Notes: generated by a model from the sequence alone, not told the origin. A DNA stretch of 64,000 nt from Maricaulis sp034670125 (GCF_034670125.1 NZ_JAXMOC010000002.1:124001-188000), one strand, 5' to 3'. Positions 8,527 through 17,282 are shown, counted from the stretch's first letter. Program-made: numbers and translations.

Positions 8527-8678
8527 GAATTCCCGGCAAGGGATTTATGGCCGGTTGAGCGCCGTCGCGCTCCCCTTCAAAGCCTCGGGCTTGTTGATGG
8601 CTTCTGGCTCGCCATTTACCCGCGACGCAACAGCGCCGATCATGTCGCCGAGTCGGACATCGCGTCGGGAGAGCAGGC

Positions 8679-9788
8679 ATGGCGTTTGAGACGGATGCGA
8701 TCATTGTCGGCGGCGGCGCGGTCGGCCTCGCGACGGCGCGGGCCTTTGCCCGGCGCGGCCATGAAACCGTTGTGCTGGAAGCCAACAAGGCGATCGGCCA
8801 GGGCATTTCCTCGCGCAATTCCGAGGTCATCCATGGCGGGCTTTATTATCCGACCGGCTCGCTGAAAGCCCGCCTGTGCGTGGCCGGGCGGTTGATGCTC
8901 TACGCCTTTCTCGAACACCACCATCTGCCGCACGACAAATGCGGCAAGCTGGTCGTCGCCACCCAGCCGCACGAAATTGAGCGGCTGGATGCCATCCTCG
9001 ACCAGGCGCATATCAACCAGGTCGGTGGCATGCGACGCCTCAGTGGCGCCGAAGCACGGGCGCTCGAGCCTGAATTGCGCGCCGAGGCAGCCCTGCTGTC
9101 GGAAGAAAGCGGCGTGATGGATGCGCACGCTTATATGGACGCTCTGGCAGGCGAGATCGCCGGGCATGGCGGGGCGATCGCGGTTAACACGCCGTTCGCG
9201 GGCGCGACGGCACTGCCTGAGGGCGGTTATCGGATCCGCACCGGTGGCGAGCATCCGACCGAGGTGACGACCCGCTATCTGGTCATCGCCGCCGGTTTGG
9301 GCGCCCAGGCCGCCGCGTCCGGCGTTGACGGCTATCCGGCCGACCAAATTCCGGCGCTGCACTACGGCAAGGGCGTCTATTTCACCCTGTCCGGCAAGGC
9401 GCCGTTTTCCAGGCTGGTCTATCCGCTGCCGATACCTGGCGCGCTTGGCACCCATTATCGCCGGGATCTGGGCGGGCAGGCGCGGTTCGGGCCTGATCTC
9501 GCTTATGTCGAAGAGGAAGATTACACGGTGGACCCGTCCCGGGCGGCGGCGTTCGAGGCGACCGCCCGGCGCTTCTGGCCCGGCCTGCCGGACGGCGCCC
9601 TGACGCCAGACTATGCCGGCATCCGACCGAAGCTGCACGGGCCGGGGCAGCCGCAACCGGACTTTCGCCTGGACGGGCCTGAAGTGCATGGCCTGGCAGG
9701 CTTGATGGCCCTGTTCGGTATTGAAAGCCCGGGGCTTACGGCCTCGCTGGCGCTCGGTGAGACCGTTGCCGAGCGTCTCATCGCTTGA
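8679..9788 (+). CDS. FAD-dependent oxidoreductase, L-2-hydroxyglutarate oxidase/dehydrogenase-like
   Basis: DAO-family flavoprotein of 369 aa. The N-terminal Rossmann FAD motif is VGGGAVGLATARAFARRG (about residues 10-27), followed by SSRNSEVIHGGLYYPTGSLKA, the signature of the L-2-hydroxyglutarate oxidase (LhgO/L2HGDH) group. It probably oxidises L-2-hydroxyglutarate or a similar 2-hydroxyacid to the oxoacid, feeding electrons to the membrane or to O2. The start is ATG 8679 after GGGAGAGCAGG. It is followed after 44 bp by a membrane-protein gene and may share a transcript with it and tdh. Substrate specificity is not proven by sequence alone. Confidence 0.85.
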   Translation: MAFETDAIIVGGGAVGLATARAFARRGHETVVLEANKAIGQGISSRNSEVIHGGLYYPTGSLKARLCVAGRLMLYAFLEHHHLPHDKCGKLVVATQPHEIERLDAILDQAHINQVGGMRRLSGAEARALEPELRAEAALLSEESGVMDAHAYMDALAGEIAGHGGAIAVNTPFAGATALPEGGYRIRTGGEHPTEVTTRYLVIAAGLGAQAAASGVDGYPADQIPALHYGKGVYFTLSGKAPFSRLVYPLPIPGALGTHYRRDLGGQARFGPDLAYVEEEDYTVDPSRAAAFEATARRFWPGLPDGALTPDYAGIRPKLHGPGQPQPDFRLDGPEVHGLAGLMALFGIESPGLTASLALGETVAERLIA

Positions 9789-9832
9789 TCCCGCCGGAGC
9801 GCGGTCCATTATGGCGTCAATCGGGGGATGAC

Positions 9833-10672
9833 ATGACACTATCGCGCTGGGCCTTTGTGGCCACTCTTGTGCTGACGCTGGTCACGCTGGCCTTCCCGCT
9901 GGCGTTGTTCGGCTCGCCGCCCAATCCGGGCAGCGCGCCGATGGAGGACGGATTCCAGACTCCCATCCTGGCGCTGGAATTCGCCGAGGACATTGACGAC
10001 ATCGCCTTTCTGCGGGGCGACGGGGCGGCGGAGCTCAGGGCCTGGCTGGAGGAGGTCCAGTTTCTCGACTGGTTCTTCCCGGTTGCCTATGCCGGCATGG
10101 CGGCAGTCTTCTTTCTGGGCATGGCCCTGCGCGGGCGCTTTCTGGCGGTGATCGGGATCGGCCTGGCGCTGGCGACGATACCAGCCGACTGGCAGGAAAA
10201 TGCGACCATCAACGGCATTCTCGCCGAAATCGAGAATCCGCTGTGCGGCGAGGGCATGGAACCCGCAGACGGGCGTGACGCGGTCGTATTACGCGACTGC
10301 CTGCCGCGCGGCTATTTTGACGAGGCCAGTGCAGAAGCGGAACTGGTCTCTTACGCCTTTGACACATTCTTGCCGGTTCGGATCGAGATGCTGCGTATCG
10401 ACACCTGGATCAAGTGGGGGTTGATTGCCGCCTATGCGGCCTGGCTGGCCGCCATGTTGTGGATGGACCGGCGCCGTATCCTGGCCATTCCGGCGGCGGT
10501 CGGCGCGCTCTCCATCGCGGCGACCTGGATCAGCGGATCCAACGGATATGTCGCTGAACTGATGGGGATACTGCTCATTCCGATGATGCTGACTTTCCCC
10601 GCCGCCGCGGTGATGTATCTTCGCGACAAGCCCGCCCAGACGGGAACGCCACGAGTTGAGGACACCGCATGA
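9833..10672 (+). CDS. Membrane protein of unknown function, coupled to tdh
   Basis: 279 aa with about six membrane helices: an N-terminal one (AFVATLVLTLVTLAFPLAL), a cluster near residues 85-125 (FFLGMAL..., FLAVIGIGLALATI), and three near the C-terminus (WGLIAAYAAWLAAML, IPAAVGALSIAATW, LMGILLIPMMLTF). A loop after the first helix is acidic. ATG 9833 follows TCGGGGGATGAC; an upstream in-frame TTG at 9785 overlaps the previous gene and is less likely. Its TGA overlaps the tdh ATG (ATGA), so the two are translationally coupled. No family recognised. Confidence 0.75.
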   Translation: MTLSRWAFVATLVLTLVTLAFPLALFGSPPNPGSAPMEDGFQTPILALEFAEDIDDIAFLRGDGAAELRAWLEEVQFLDWFFPVAYAGMAAVFFLGMALRGRFLAVIGIGLALATIPADWQENATINGILAEIENPLCGEGMEPADGRDAVVLRDCLPRGYFDEASAEAELVSYAFDTFLPVRIEMLRIDTWIKWGLIAAYAAWLAAMLWMDRRRILAIPAAVGALSIAATWISGSNGYVAELMGILLIPMMLTFPAAAVMYLRDKPAQTGTPRVEDTA

Positions 10673-11697
10673 AAGCCCTGGTCAAAGCCAAGCCGGAAGA
10701 AGGTATCTGGATGGAGGATGTGCCCGAGCCGACGATCGGCCCGGATGATGTCCTGATCAAGATCAAGCGCACGGCGATCTGCGGCACCGACATCCACATC
10801 TACAACTGGGATGACTGGGCCGCCAAGAATGTGCCTACGCCGATGGTGGTCGGGCATGAATATGCGGGCGAGATCGTCGATGTCGGCTCCAACGTGACGC
10901 GCGTGAAGGCAGGACAACGTGTCTCCGGCGAAGGCCATGTCGTCGGCGTGACCAGCCGCGCGGCGCGCGCCGGGCGCTTCCATCTCGACCCGGAAACCCG
11001 CGGCGTCGGCGTCAATATTCCCGGCGCCTTTGCCGAGTACATGAAGCTGCCGGCTTTCAATGTCGTGCCGCTGCCCGAGGACGTGCCCGACGAGATTGGT
11101 TCGATCCTCGACCCGCTCGGCAATGCCGTGCACACCGCCCTGCAGTTCGACATGATCGGCGAGGATGTCCTGATCACCGGTGCCGGTCCGATCGGCATCA
11201 TGGCCGCCGCGATTGCCCGCCATGTCGGCGCCCGCCATGTCGTATTGACCGACATCAACACCCACCGCCTGCACCTGGCCAGCCAGGTCGCGCCGAAGAT
11301 CCGCACGGTCGATGTTTCGAAAGAGAAGATCGAGGACGTGGCCAAGGAGCTGGGCATGACCGAGGGCTTTGATGTCGGGTTGGAAATGTCAGGCGCGCCG
11401 CAGGCTTTCGGCTCGATGCTCAACAATATGGTGATGGGCGGCAAGGTGGCCATGCTCGGCCTGCCGTCCAAACCGATCGAGGTCGATTTCGGCCAGCTGG
11501 TGCTCAAGGCGATCACGCTGAAAGGCATTTACGGCCGCGAGATGTTCGAGACCTGGTACAAGATGATCGCCATGCTCGAGAGCGGTCTCGACGTCTCGCG
11601 CATCATCACCCACCGCTACAAGGCGGATGAATTTCAGAAGGGGTTTGACGCCATGCGCGCCGGCAAATCCGGCAAGGTGGTTTTGGAGTGGGATTGA
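10669..11697 (+). CDS. tdh: L-threonine 3-dehydrogenase lacking structural-zinc cysteines
   Basis: Medium-chain zinc dehydrogenase that oxidises L-threonine with NAD+ to 2-amino-3-ketobutyrate, which Kbl then cleaves. It aligns with E. coli Tdh almost end to end (342 aa). Catalytic zinc ligands are present: Cys38 in AICGTDIHIYNWDDW and His63-Glu64 in VGHEYAG. The NAD fold GAGPIGIMAAAIA and the C-terminal KGIYGREMFETWYKM are intact. Unusually, the four cysteines that bind structural zinc in E. coli Tdh (93, 96, 99, 107) are Gly, Ser, Ala and Asp here, within GHVVGVTSRAARAGRFHLD. The gene overlaps the preceding membrane-protein gene by ATGA. Function is assigned with high confidence. Confidence 0.95.
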   Translation: MKALVKAKPEEGIWMEDVPEPTIGPDDVLIKIKRTAICGTDIHIYNWDDWAAKNVPTPMVVGHEYAGEIVDVGSNVTRVKAGQRVSGEGHVVGVTSRAARAGRFHLDPETRGVGVNIPGAFAEYMKLPAFNVVPLPEDVPDEIGSILDPLGNAVHTALQFDMIGEDVLITGAGPIGIMAAAIARHVGARHVVLTDINTHRLHLASQVAPKIRTVDVSKEKIEDVAKELGMTEGFDVGLEMSGAPQAFGSMLNNMVMGGKVAMLGLPSKPIEVDFGQLVLKAITLKGIYGREMFETWYKMIAMLESGLDVSRIITHRYKADEFQKGFDAMRAGKSGKVVLEWD

Positions 11698-11731
11698 TAG
11701 GTCTGACCAGACCGGACCGGGGAGGGTCCTG

Positions 11732-12406
11732 ATGGGAATGGAAAAACGCGTACCGCTGGAAAACTATATCGAGTACCCGCAAGCCGAGATGCGCGATCGG
11801 GTCAGCCGCTTCACACAAAATCTGCTGCGCCGTCGCACGGTTCGGGATTACTCCGACAAACCGGTCGAACGGGCTGTCATCGAACAGGCCATCATCGCCG
11901 CCGGTTCGGCGCCGTCGGGTGCCAATCACCAGCCCTGGCATTTTGTAGTGCTGACCGATCCGGCCAAGCGTCGGGCGTTGCGCGAGGCGGCCGAGGCCGA
12001 GGAAGCGGCTTTCTACAATGGCAAGGCGCCGCAGGAATGGCTCGACGCGCTGGCGCCGCTCGGCACGGATGCCAGCAAGCCCTTCCTCGAGCATGCACCG
12101 GTCCTGATCGCCGTTTTTGCCCAGAAGCGCGGCGGCGAGGAAATCGGCCAGGACAAGAAGAATTACTACATCCATGAAAGCGTCGGTATTGCCTGCGGCT
12201 TCCTCTTGGCCGCGCTGCACGAGGCCGGCCTGGTCACGCTGACCCACACGCCCAATCCGATGCGCTTCCTCAACGAGGTCTGCGAACGCCCGGCCGGAGA
12301 AAAGCCCTACATGCTGATCGTCGGCGGCTATCCGACCGAAGACGCAACCGTGCCCGAGCACGCCTTGGTCAAGAAGTCGCTGGACGAGATCACGACCTGG
12401 CTGTGA
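11732..12406 (+). CDS. Iodotyrosine-deiodinase-like nitroreductase-family flavoprotein
   Basis: FMN enzyme of the nitroreductase fold, 224 aa. It matches the iodotyrosine deiodinase (IYD) subgroup more closely than ordinary nitroreductases: AGSAPSGANHQPWHFVV, ESVGIACGFLLAALHEAGLV and VGGYPTEDATVP all have direct IYD counterparts. The IYD lid triad appears conserved: Glu91, Tyr95 and Lys116 have exactly the spacing of mammalian Glu157, Tyr161 and Lys182. The FMN-phosphate site is LRRRTVRDYS. It may reductively dehalogenate halotyrosines or related phenols; that is an inference. The start ATG 11732 follows GGGGAGGGTCCTG, 34 bp after tdh, so co-transcription is possible. A hairpin terminator follows. 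Confidence 0.85.
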   Translation: MGMEKRVPLENYIEYPQAEMRDRVSRFTQNLLRRRTVRDYSDKPVERAVIEQAIIAAGSAPSGANHQPWHFVVLTDPAKRRALREAAEAEEAAFYNGKAPQEWLDALAPLGTDASKPFLEHAPVLIAVFAQKRGGEEIGQDKKNYYIHESVGIACGFLLAALHEAGLVTLTHTPNPMRFLNEVCERPAGEKPYMLIVGGYPTEDATVPEHALVKKSLDEITTWL

Positions 12407-12409
12407 GCT

Positions 12410-12459
12410 GGGGACAGGTGTGATTAACGCGCGTCGTTAATCACACCTGTCCCCTTTTT
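12410..12459. terminator. Perfect 20-bp hairpin terminator shared by convergent genes
   Basis: GGGGACAGGTGTGATTAACG (12410-12429) and its exact complement (12435-12454) enclose a 5-nt loop, followed by five T on the plus strand. It lies between the ends of the IYD-like gene and the convergent hydrolase gene at 12465 and can serve both. The GGGGACAG...CTGTCCCC ends resemble REP-type palindromes. Confidence 0.88.
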
Positions 12460-12464
12460 GGGCC

Positions 12465-14207
12465 TCACTCCGCGAAGCGTGTGGTGATCCAGTCCGTGAT
12501 CAGCTCCAGCGCTGACGGCGCGAAGGTTTCCTCGATCCGGGCGTATTCGGCGACTTCGCCGGTCTCGGCGGTCTGGAACATGTGGTTGAGACCCTCCAGT
12601 TCGAGAATGGTGACGTCGTCATTGCCGCTCAGGCCGGCCTCGATGCCGGTCAGGTTGGCGCCCGGAACGACCTGGATGTCGAGCGAGCCATTGACGGCCA
12701 GAACCGGTTGGTCAACCTGCGCCAGCCAGAGCGCCGGGTCATGGCGCAGGAAGGCGCGATACCAGGCCCGGACATTCTGCCCGATGACGAGGTTTTTCTG
12801 AGCCGGCACAATGCCCAGCTGGGCGAGAACCTCGTCGGTCAAAAGGGCATCAAGCGCTGCACGGGCCGCGGCCGCATCGGCGGCGTCGCGTACGGCGCCC
12901 GTGATTTGCGGAATGAGATCGGCAAGGGTGTCAAGCTGCGCCTCGCTTTGGCCGGCCGCGCGGGCTGCAGCAAGCGATTGGTCGAAAATGATCTGCTCGC
13001 CGGTCGTGCCGGGGCCGGCCAGCAGGACCAGGAAGGCGACATCGGAATTGTCCGCCGCGACAACCGGCGCGATCAGCCCGCCTTCGCTGTGACCGACCAG
13101 GCCGATCGAACCGCCATCAATCTCCGGACGGGTCTTGAGCCAGGCGAGCGCCGCCGCCGTGTCGCTGGCGAAGTCCATCGAAGTCGACGCTGCGAAATCG
13201 CCGGTCGACTCGCCAAAGCCGCGATCATCATAGCGCAGCACGGCGATGCCGTTGCGGGAGAGATGGTCGGCGATCACCGCGAAAGGTCGGTGGGTCCACA
13301 CGGTCTCGTCGCGATCCTGCGGGCCTGACCCTGAAATCAGGATGACGGCGGGGAAGGGGCCATCGCCCGGCGGCACGGTCAATGTGCCGGCCAGGGTGAC
13401 ACCCTCGGCGGCCGGATTGTCAAAGCGGACGTCCTCGGCGCTATAGGGGAAGGGCGCTTGCGGGGTCTGCGGGCGGTTGGGGCCGGTCACCGTGTCGGCG
13501 CTGCGCTGGAAGCTCACCCGAGCGTCAGGGAAGTCCGGGCGGGTCCAGTCGCCGGCCAGAATGTCGCCGCTGGCATCAAGTTCGCCGGCATATCTGACAT
13601 TCGCAGCAGGCACCTGGAAGCTGACAGTGCTGCCGTCGCGAGCGAGATTGGTGACCGGAATGCCATAGGCCGCCTGGGAGACAGAATCGAGTGTGATCTG
13701 CGTGCCGGCTTCGGTCGTCTCGATATTCAAAACCAGTTCCAGCGGCGTGTCGCCACGATCCAGAACGCCCTGCCAGACACCATCCATGCCCGCAATGACC
13801 GGCAGGCTGGCCTCACCGGGCCGCACAAATGTCAGGGGCAGGTCCATGCCCTGGCTGAATGTGCCCTCATAGCCTTGGCTATCAGTGTTCCAGGTCCCGG
13901 AGTAGCTCGCACCGATCGCATCGATCGTGAAGGTCATGCCGTGGGCGTCGATCGAAAAGCCGCTGACCGGGATTTTCTGTCCGGGGGCTTGGTCCAGGCT
14001 CTCCAGAACGGCGGAATGAGTCCCGTCCGGCGCTTGGGTTGCCGTGATCAGCAGACGCAGATCGCCTTGCGGGGTCGAAAGGATTCCCTGCCAGTCCCCG
14101 GCTGGATCAAGATTGTCGCCATCGTCGGAGGCTCCAGCGCAGCTCGCGATCACGAAGGCGATGAGCACGCTGGATAGTAGCATAAAAAGGTGTCGGCTGA
14201 GGAACAT
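12465..14207 (-). CDS. Lipoprotein alpha/beta hydrolase (serine esterase/peptidase-like)
   Basis: 580 aa. ATG at 14207 (MFLSRHLFMLLSSVLIAF) follows AGGGAG and gives a lipoprotein signal with Cys in VIASCAGAS. The first ~260 residues contain a repeated beta-rich module (DWQGIL..., GVWQGVL..., both followed by LPLTFVRPG/RVSFQR-type ends), as seen in exported hydrolases. The C-terminal ~300 residues are an alpha/beta hydrolase: oxyanion-loop ISGSGPQDRDET, nucleophile Ser in VGHSEGGLIAP, acid near NGSLDIQVVP, His in LEGLNHMF. It probably hydrolyses peptides or esters in the periplasm; the substrate is unknown. An upstream palindrome at 14310-14325 may be an operator. Positions 14208-14535 hold no gene. 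Confidence 0.87.
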   Translation of the reverse strand: MFLSRHLFMLLSSVLIAFVIASCAGASDDGDNLDPAGDWQGILSTPQGDLRLLITATQAPDGTHSAVLESLDQAPGQKIPVSGFSIDAHGMTFTIDAIGASYSGTWNTDSQGYEGTFSQGMDLPLTFVRPGEASLPVIAGMDGVWQGVLDRGDTPLELVLNIETTEAGTQITLDSVSQAAYGIPVTNLARDGSTVSFQVPAANVRYAGELDASGDILAGDWTRPDFPDARVSFQRSADTVTGPNRPQTPQAPFPYSAEDVRFDNPAAEGVTLAGTLTVPPGDGPFPAVILISGSGPQDRDETVWTHRPFAVIADHLSRNGIAVLRYDDRGFGESTGDFAASTSMDFASDTAAALAWLKTRPEIDGGSIGLVGHSEGGLIAPVVAADNSDVAFLVLLAGPGTTGEQIIFDQSLAAARAAGQSEAQLDTLADLIPQITGAVRDAADAAAARAALDALLTDEVLAQLGIVPAQKNLVIGQNVRAWYRAFLRHDPALWLAQVDQPVLAVNGSLDIQVVPGANLTGIEAGLSGNDDVTILELEGLNHMFQTAETGEVAEYARIEETFAPSALELITDWITTRFAE

Positions 14208-14309
14208 GAGAATTCTCCCTTTGGGTGACAGGCTTGCAGTGAAGGCGACCAATGTGACAGCCCAATCATGGCCAGGTGAATGCGCCGCTCACTGCTCGTT
14301 ATATGACAG

Positions 14310-14325
14310 TTAGCTAATTATCTAA
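14310..14325. promoter_or_regulatory. AT-rich palindrome upstream of the lipoprotein hydrolase
   Basis: TTAGCTAATTATCTAA matches its complement at 14 of 16 positions. It stands out in GC-rich DNA about 100 bp upstream of the minus-strand start at 14207, inside an AT-rich patch (ATATGACAGTTAG) suitable for a promoter. It may be an operator for a winged-helix or TetR-type regulator; no regulator gene is adjacent. Confidence 0.4.
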
Positions 14326-14535
14326 TTGAAGGCAAGGGCAATGATCGCTTGATGCCAGTTGTGGCCAGTTGCCCTTCCGGATCAGGCCGAACCGCGCGAG
14401 GCCGCGCACCGAACCGATCGCCTGCCTCACTAACGTTGCAGTTGTCCGCCGTCTTGCTGAGTGGCGACCAGTCGTCCGCGCGGTACCGGGTCCCGGAAAG
14501 GTGGCGCGTTGGTTTTTGCTCGCGCAGCGCGCACC

Positions 14536-14733
14536 CTAGCTCGACGACAGGTCTGGCAGAAAGAGGCTCGCAATTGTACCGAGGGCCGCGCCGATCATCG
14601 GACCGAAAACGATGCCGCTCACGACGTCTCCGAACATGGCGCCGACCACGATTCCAACCGTAAGGCCGACGCTTGACCCGATCGCCACGCCGAGCCCGAC
14701 ACCCAGCTCTTTCGTCCAATTATCGAATGCCAT
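14536..14733 (-). CDS. Small glycine-zipper-like membrane protein, 65 aa
   Basis: Starts at ATG 14733, seven bases after a perfect AGGAGG; the longer open frame upstream has no ribosome site. The sequence is one extended hydrophobic stretch rich in Gly at regular spacing (GVGLGVAIGSSVGLTVG, GPMIGAALGTIAS), a glycine-zipper pattern that could oligomerise in a membrane. Only the ends are hydrophilic (MAFDNWTKE, DLSSS). No function can be assigned. It lies about 340 bp downstream of the 67-aa superinfection-immunity-like gene on the same strand, beyond that gene's terminator. Confidence 0.7.
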   Translation of the reverse strand: MAFDNWTKELGVGLGVAIGSSVGLTVGIVVGAMFGDVVSGIVFGPMIGAALGTIASLFLPDLSSS

Positions 14734-14934
14734 GTTCAGGCCTCCTGTCTCATCAACGCGTCGAGACACTATGATGTAAAGGACGCTTGTCGTCAAGTTG
14801 GCTTTACATTTTCCAATCGCGACCGGTATGTCGTCGCCGGCAAGCCCGACACCGGTACATGCCGGAACTGCCCGCTTGCGCTTCGGCGCAAGCCAGTAGG
14901 GCATGAACGACTTTTTACGCGGCTTGCATGCAAC

Positions 14935-14970
14935 AAAAAGCGCCCGGACCGTTGGGGGCGATCCGGGCGC
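14935..14970 (-). terminator. Rho-independent terminator, minus strand
   Basis: GCGCCCGGA (14940-14948) pairs with TCCGGGCGC (14962-14970) across 13 nt. On the minus strand the stem is followed by five T (AAAAA at 14935-14939). It ends the transcript of the 15077-15280 gene. Confidence 0.9.
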
Positions 14971-15076
14971 AGCATTGTCCGGTTTGGGGCCGGTTGGGGT
15001 AGACGCGTTTGCCTGGTTTGACCGTTGGGGTGTGAGGCTTGGGGCGGTCAAACCGAGATGGGAGCTTGGGGAACTC

Positions 15077-15280
15077 CTAGGCCCGCACGCGTCGGCGGAT
15101 AGCAGTGAACGACCAGATGAAGGCGATGACCCAGCCGATGAAGGTCCAACCCAGAAGCAGGTTGGTCAGGAAGATCGCGAACGTATTGTCGTGACCGCGC
15201 AGGAGGGCGATCAGGGTCGGCACGAAATAGGCCAGCAGGCCGATGACCGCGACTTCTCCACCCATGACGTAAACCTCCAT
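15077..15280 (-). CDS. Superinfection-immunity-family small membrane protein, 67 aa
   Basis: Two membrane helices (about residues 8-27 and 37-58) with the family pattern YFVPTLIALLRGHDNTFAIF then LTNLLLGWTFIGWVIAFIWS, ending in a basic tail. This is the Imm_superinfect (PF14373) architecture, named after phage T4 Imm but widespread in chromosomes with no proven immunity role. ATG 15280 follows AAGGAGACAGGACA; Met6 is an alternative. It stands as a single gene closed by the terminator at 14935-14970. Confidence 0.82.
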   Translation of the reverse strand: MEVYVMGGEVAVIGLLAYFVPTLIALLRGHDNTFAIFLTNLLLGWTFIGWVIAFIWSFTAIRRRVRA

Positions 15281-15423
15281 TGTCCTGTCTCCTTCGCCCC
15301 GCCGATCACCGGATCTGAGGCTTATCGAATTTCGATATGAATGTAGGAGAGGCCGCGGGCCGGCACAAGGGAGAAACAGGGGGGATTAAACCGATTTAAG
15401 TCCCGCGTCAGGATTGGCCCACG

Positions 15424-15450
15424 AAAAAGCCCCGACCAGATGGCCGGGGC
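15424..15450 (-). terminator. Rho-independent terminator, minus strand
   Basis: GCCCCGACC (15429-15437) pairs with GGCCGGGGC (15442-15450) with one mismatch. Five A at 15424-15428 give the T-run on the minus strand. It terminates the acyl-CoA ligase transcript. Confidence 0.85.
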
Positions 15451-15475
15451 TTGATCATTTCGATTGTCTCCGCGA

Positions 15476-17119
15476 TTACGCGTCAACCGTCGGGAATTCA
15501 TAGTCCTTGTAGATTTCCCTCAATTTGGTCTTGAGCATTTTGCCGGTCGCGCCGATCGGCATTTCGTCGATGAATTCGACGGCGTCGGGCAGCCACCATT
15601 TCGGCACTTCTCCGCGCAGGTACTCGATGATCGAGGCGGCATCCGGCTCGGCGCCTTCCTTGAGCTGGACGACCAGCAGCGGTCGCTCCTGCCATTTCGG
15701 GTGTGGCATGCCAACCGCAGCGGCCATCGCCACGGACGGGTGTCCCATGGCGGCGTTTTCCAGGTCGATCGAGGAGATCCACTCGCCGCCGGTCTTGATG
15801 ACGTCCTTGGAGCGGTCGGTGATGGTCATGAAGCCGCTGCCATCGAGATGGGCGACATCACCGGTCTGGAACCAGCCATCCTCGGTGAAGCTCTCGGCAC
15901 CGGCGCCGCGGTAATAGCCCGAAGCGATCCACGGTCCGCGGACCTGCACATGACCGGAGGACTTGCCGTCCCACGGCAGTTCCTCGCCATTGTCATCGAC
16001 GATGCGCATGCCGACACCGAAGACGAGACGGCCCTGCTTGAGTTTGACCTGGATGATTTCCTCGCGGCTGAGCCCTTCATGTTTGGGCAGAAGCACATTG
16101 ACCGTGCCCAGCGGGCTCATTTCGGTCATGCCCCAGCCTTGCTGCATGACGACGCCATACTTGTCCTCATAGGCGCGCAACAGCGCTTCCGGCAGGGCCG
16201 AGCCGCCGATCAGGACGCGCTCGACGGAATCGATGCGCTTGCCTTCGGCTTCCAGATAGTTGAGCAGGCCCAGCCAGACCGTGGGCACGCCGGCGACATA
16301 GCTGACGCGTTCATCCTCGATCAGCTGGTGGATGCTGGCCCCATCCATCTGGGCGCCGGGCATGACCAGCTTGGCGCCATTCATCGGCGCGGCGTAAGGA
16401 ATGCCCCAGGCATTGACGTGGAACATCGGCACCACCGGCAACAGCGTGCCCCGTGCGCCGACACCAATCACATCGGCTGATGCCGACGCCATGGCGTGCA
16501 GAACGGTCGAGCGGTGCGAGTAGAGGACGCCCTTGGGATCGCCCGTCGTGCCCGAGGTGTAGCACAGCCCGGCTGCGGCAAACTCGTCAAACACCGGCCA
16601 GTCGAATTTCGCCGGATATTCGGCGATCAATTCCTCATAGCTCTTGCACTTGGTCTGAACGCCATCGAGATGGGTCTTGTCGGTCATCAGAACCCAGTTC
16701 TTGACCGATTTACAGGCTTTCGAGATGGCATCGATCAGCGGTGCGAACTGCTTGTCGAAGAAAACGGTCTTCGACTGGGCGTGGTCGAGCATCCAGATGA
16801 GCTGTTTCGGGTCGAGGCGCGGATTGACGGTGTGGACCACGGCGCCGATGCCGGAAATGGCGTAGTAGAGCTCGAAATGTCGATGCGAGTTCCAGGCGAT
16901 CGTGGCAACCCGGTCGCCTTCGCGGATCTTGAGCTTCTTTTGCAGGGCATTGGCCAGCTGCTGGGTCCGCTCATGGGTCTGGGCATAATTCTGCCGGTGG
17001 ATCTGACCATTCTCCGGCAGCCGCGTCACGATCTCCTGATCGCCATGGCATTTTGCCGCGTGAACCAGAATGTCCGAAATCATCAGCGGACAGTCCATCA
17101 TGTGTGCGCGCAAAGTCAT
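15476..17119 (-). CDS. Medium/long-chain fatty-acid--CoA ligase
   Basis: ANL-superfamily enzyme (547 aa) that activates a fatty acid to acyl-CoA via an acyl-adenylate. Visible motifs are the P-loop CYTSGTTGDPKGVLYSHRS (about residues 180-200), GWGMTEMSPLG (A5), and the hinge/A8 region YYRGAGAESFTEDGWFQTGD with TDRSKDVIKTGGEWIS and a C-terminal PIGATGKMLKTKLRE carrying the adenylation lysine. It resembles the AlkK/medium-chain group. The start ATG 17119 follows AGGGGAAAAAC; upstream in-frame sequence is not conserved. It is a single gene, divergent from the threonine-dehydratase gene, with a shared 163-bp promoter region. Confidence 0.92.
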   Translation of the reverse strand: MTLRAHMMDCPLMISDILVHAAKCHGDQEIVTRLPENGQIHRQNYAQTHERTQQLANALQKKLKIREGDRVATIAWNSHRHFELYYAISGIGAVVHTVNPRLDPKQLIWMLDHAQSKTVFFDKQFAPLIDAISKACKSVKNWVLMTDKTHLDGVQTKCKSYEELIAEYPAKFDWPVFDEFAAAGLCYTSGTTGDPKGVLYSHRSTVLHAMASASADVIGVGARGTLLPVVPMFHVNAWGIPYAAPMNGAKLVMPGAQMDGASIHQLIEDERVSYVAGVPTVWLGLLNYLEAEGKRIDSVERVLIGGSALPEALLRAYEDKYGVVMQQGWGMTEMSPLGTVNVLLPKHEGLSREEIIQVKLKQGRLVFGVGMRIVDDNGEELPWDGKSSGHVQVRGPWIASGYYRGAGAESFTEDGWFQTGDVAHLDGSGFMTITDRSKDVIKTGGEWISSIDLENAAMGHPSVAMAAAVGMPHPKWQERPLLVVQLKEGAEPDAASIIEYLRGEVPKWWLPDAVEFIDEMPIGATGKMLKTKLREIYKDYEFPTVDA

Positions 17120-17282
17120 GTTTTTCCCCTGGGTAACAACCGTTGCTTCATTTTGTGTTTTGCCAATCAAACGGTCTATCGCGCGGCGGCGCAATCCCTT
17201 TGCTCAATCGGTTTGAATTGCTTATGCGTTTTTCCACATATGGCGTCGCCGGACGCCGCGTCCAGTCGAGGAGTGATCGCCC

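Noticed and set aside
15077..15280. Evidence of a prophage or phage-immunity locus
   Set aside because: The superinfection-immunity family is common in chromosomes without phage linkage, and no other phage gene is nearby.
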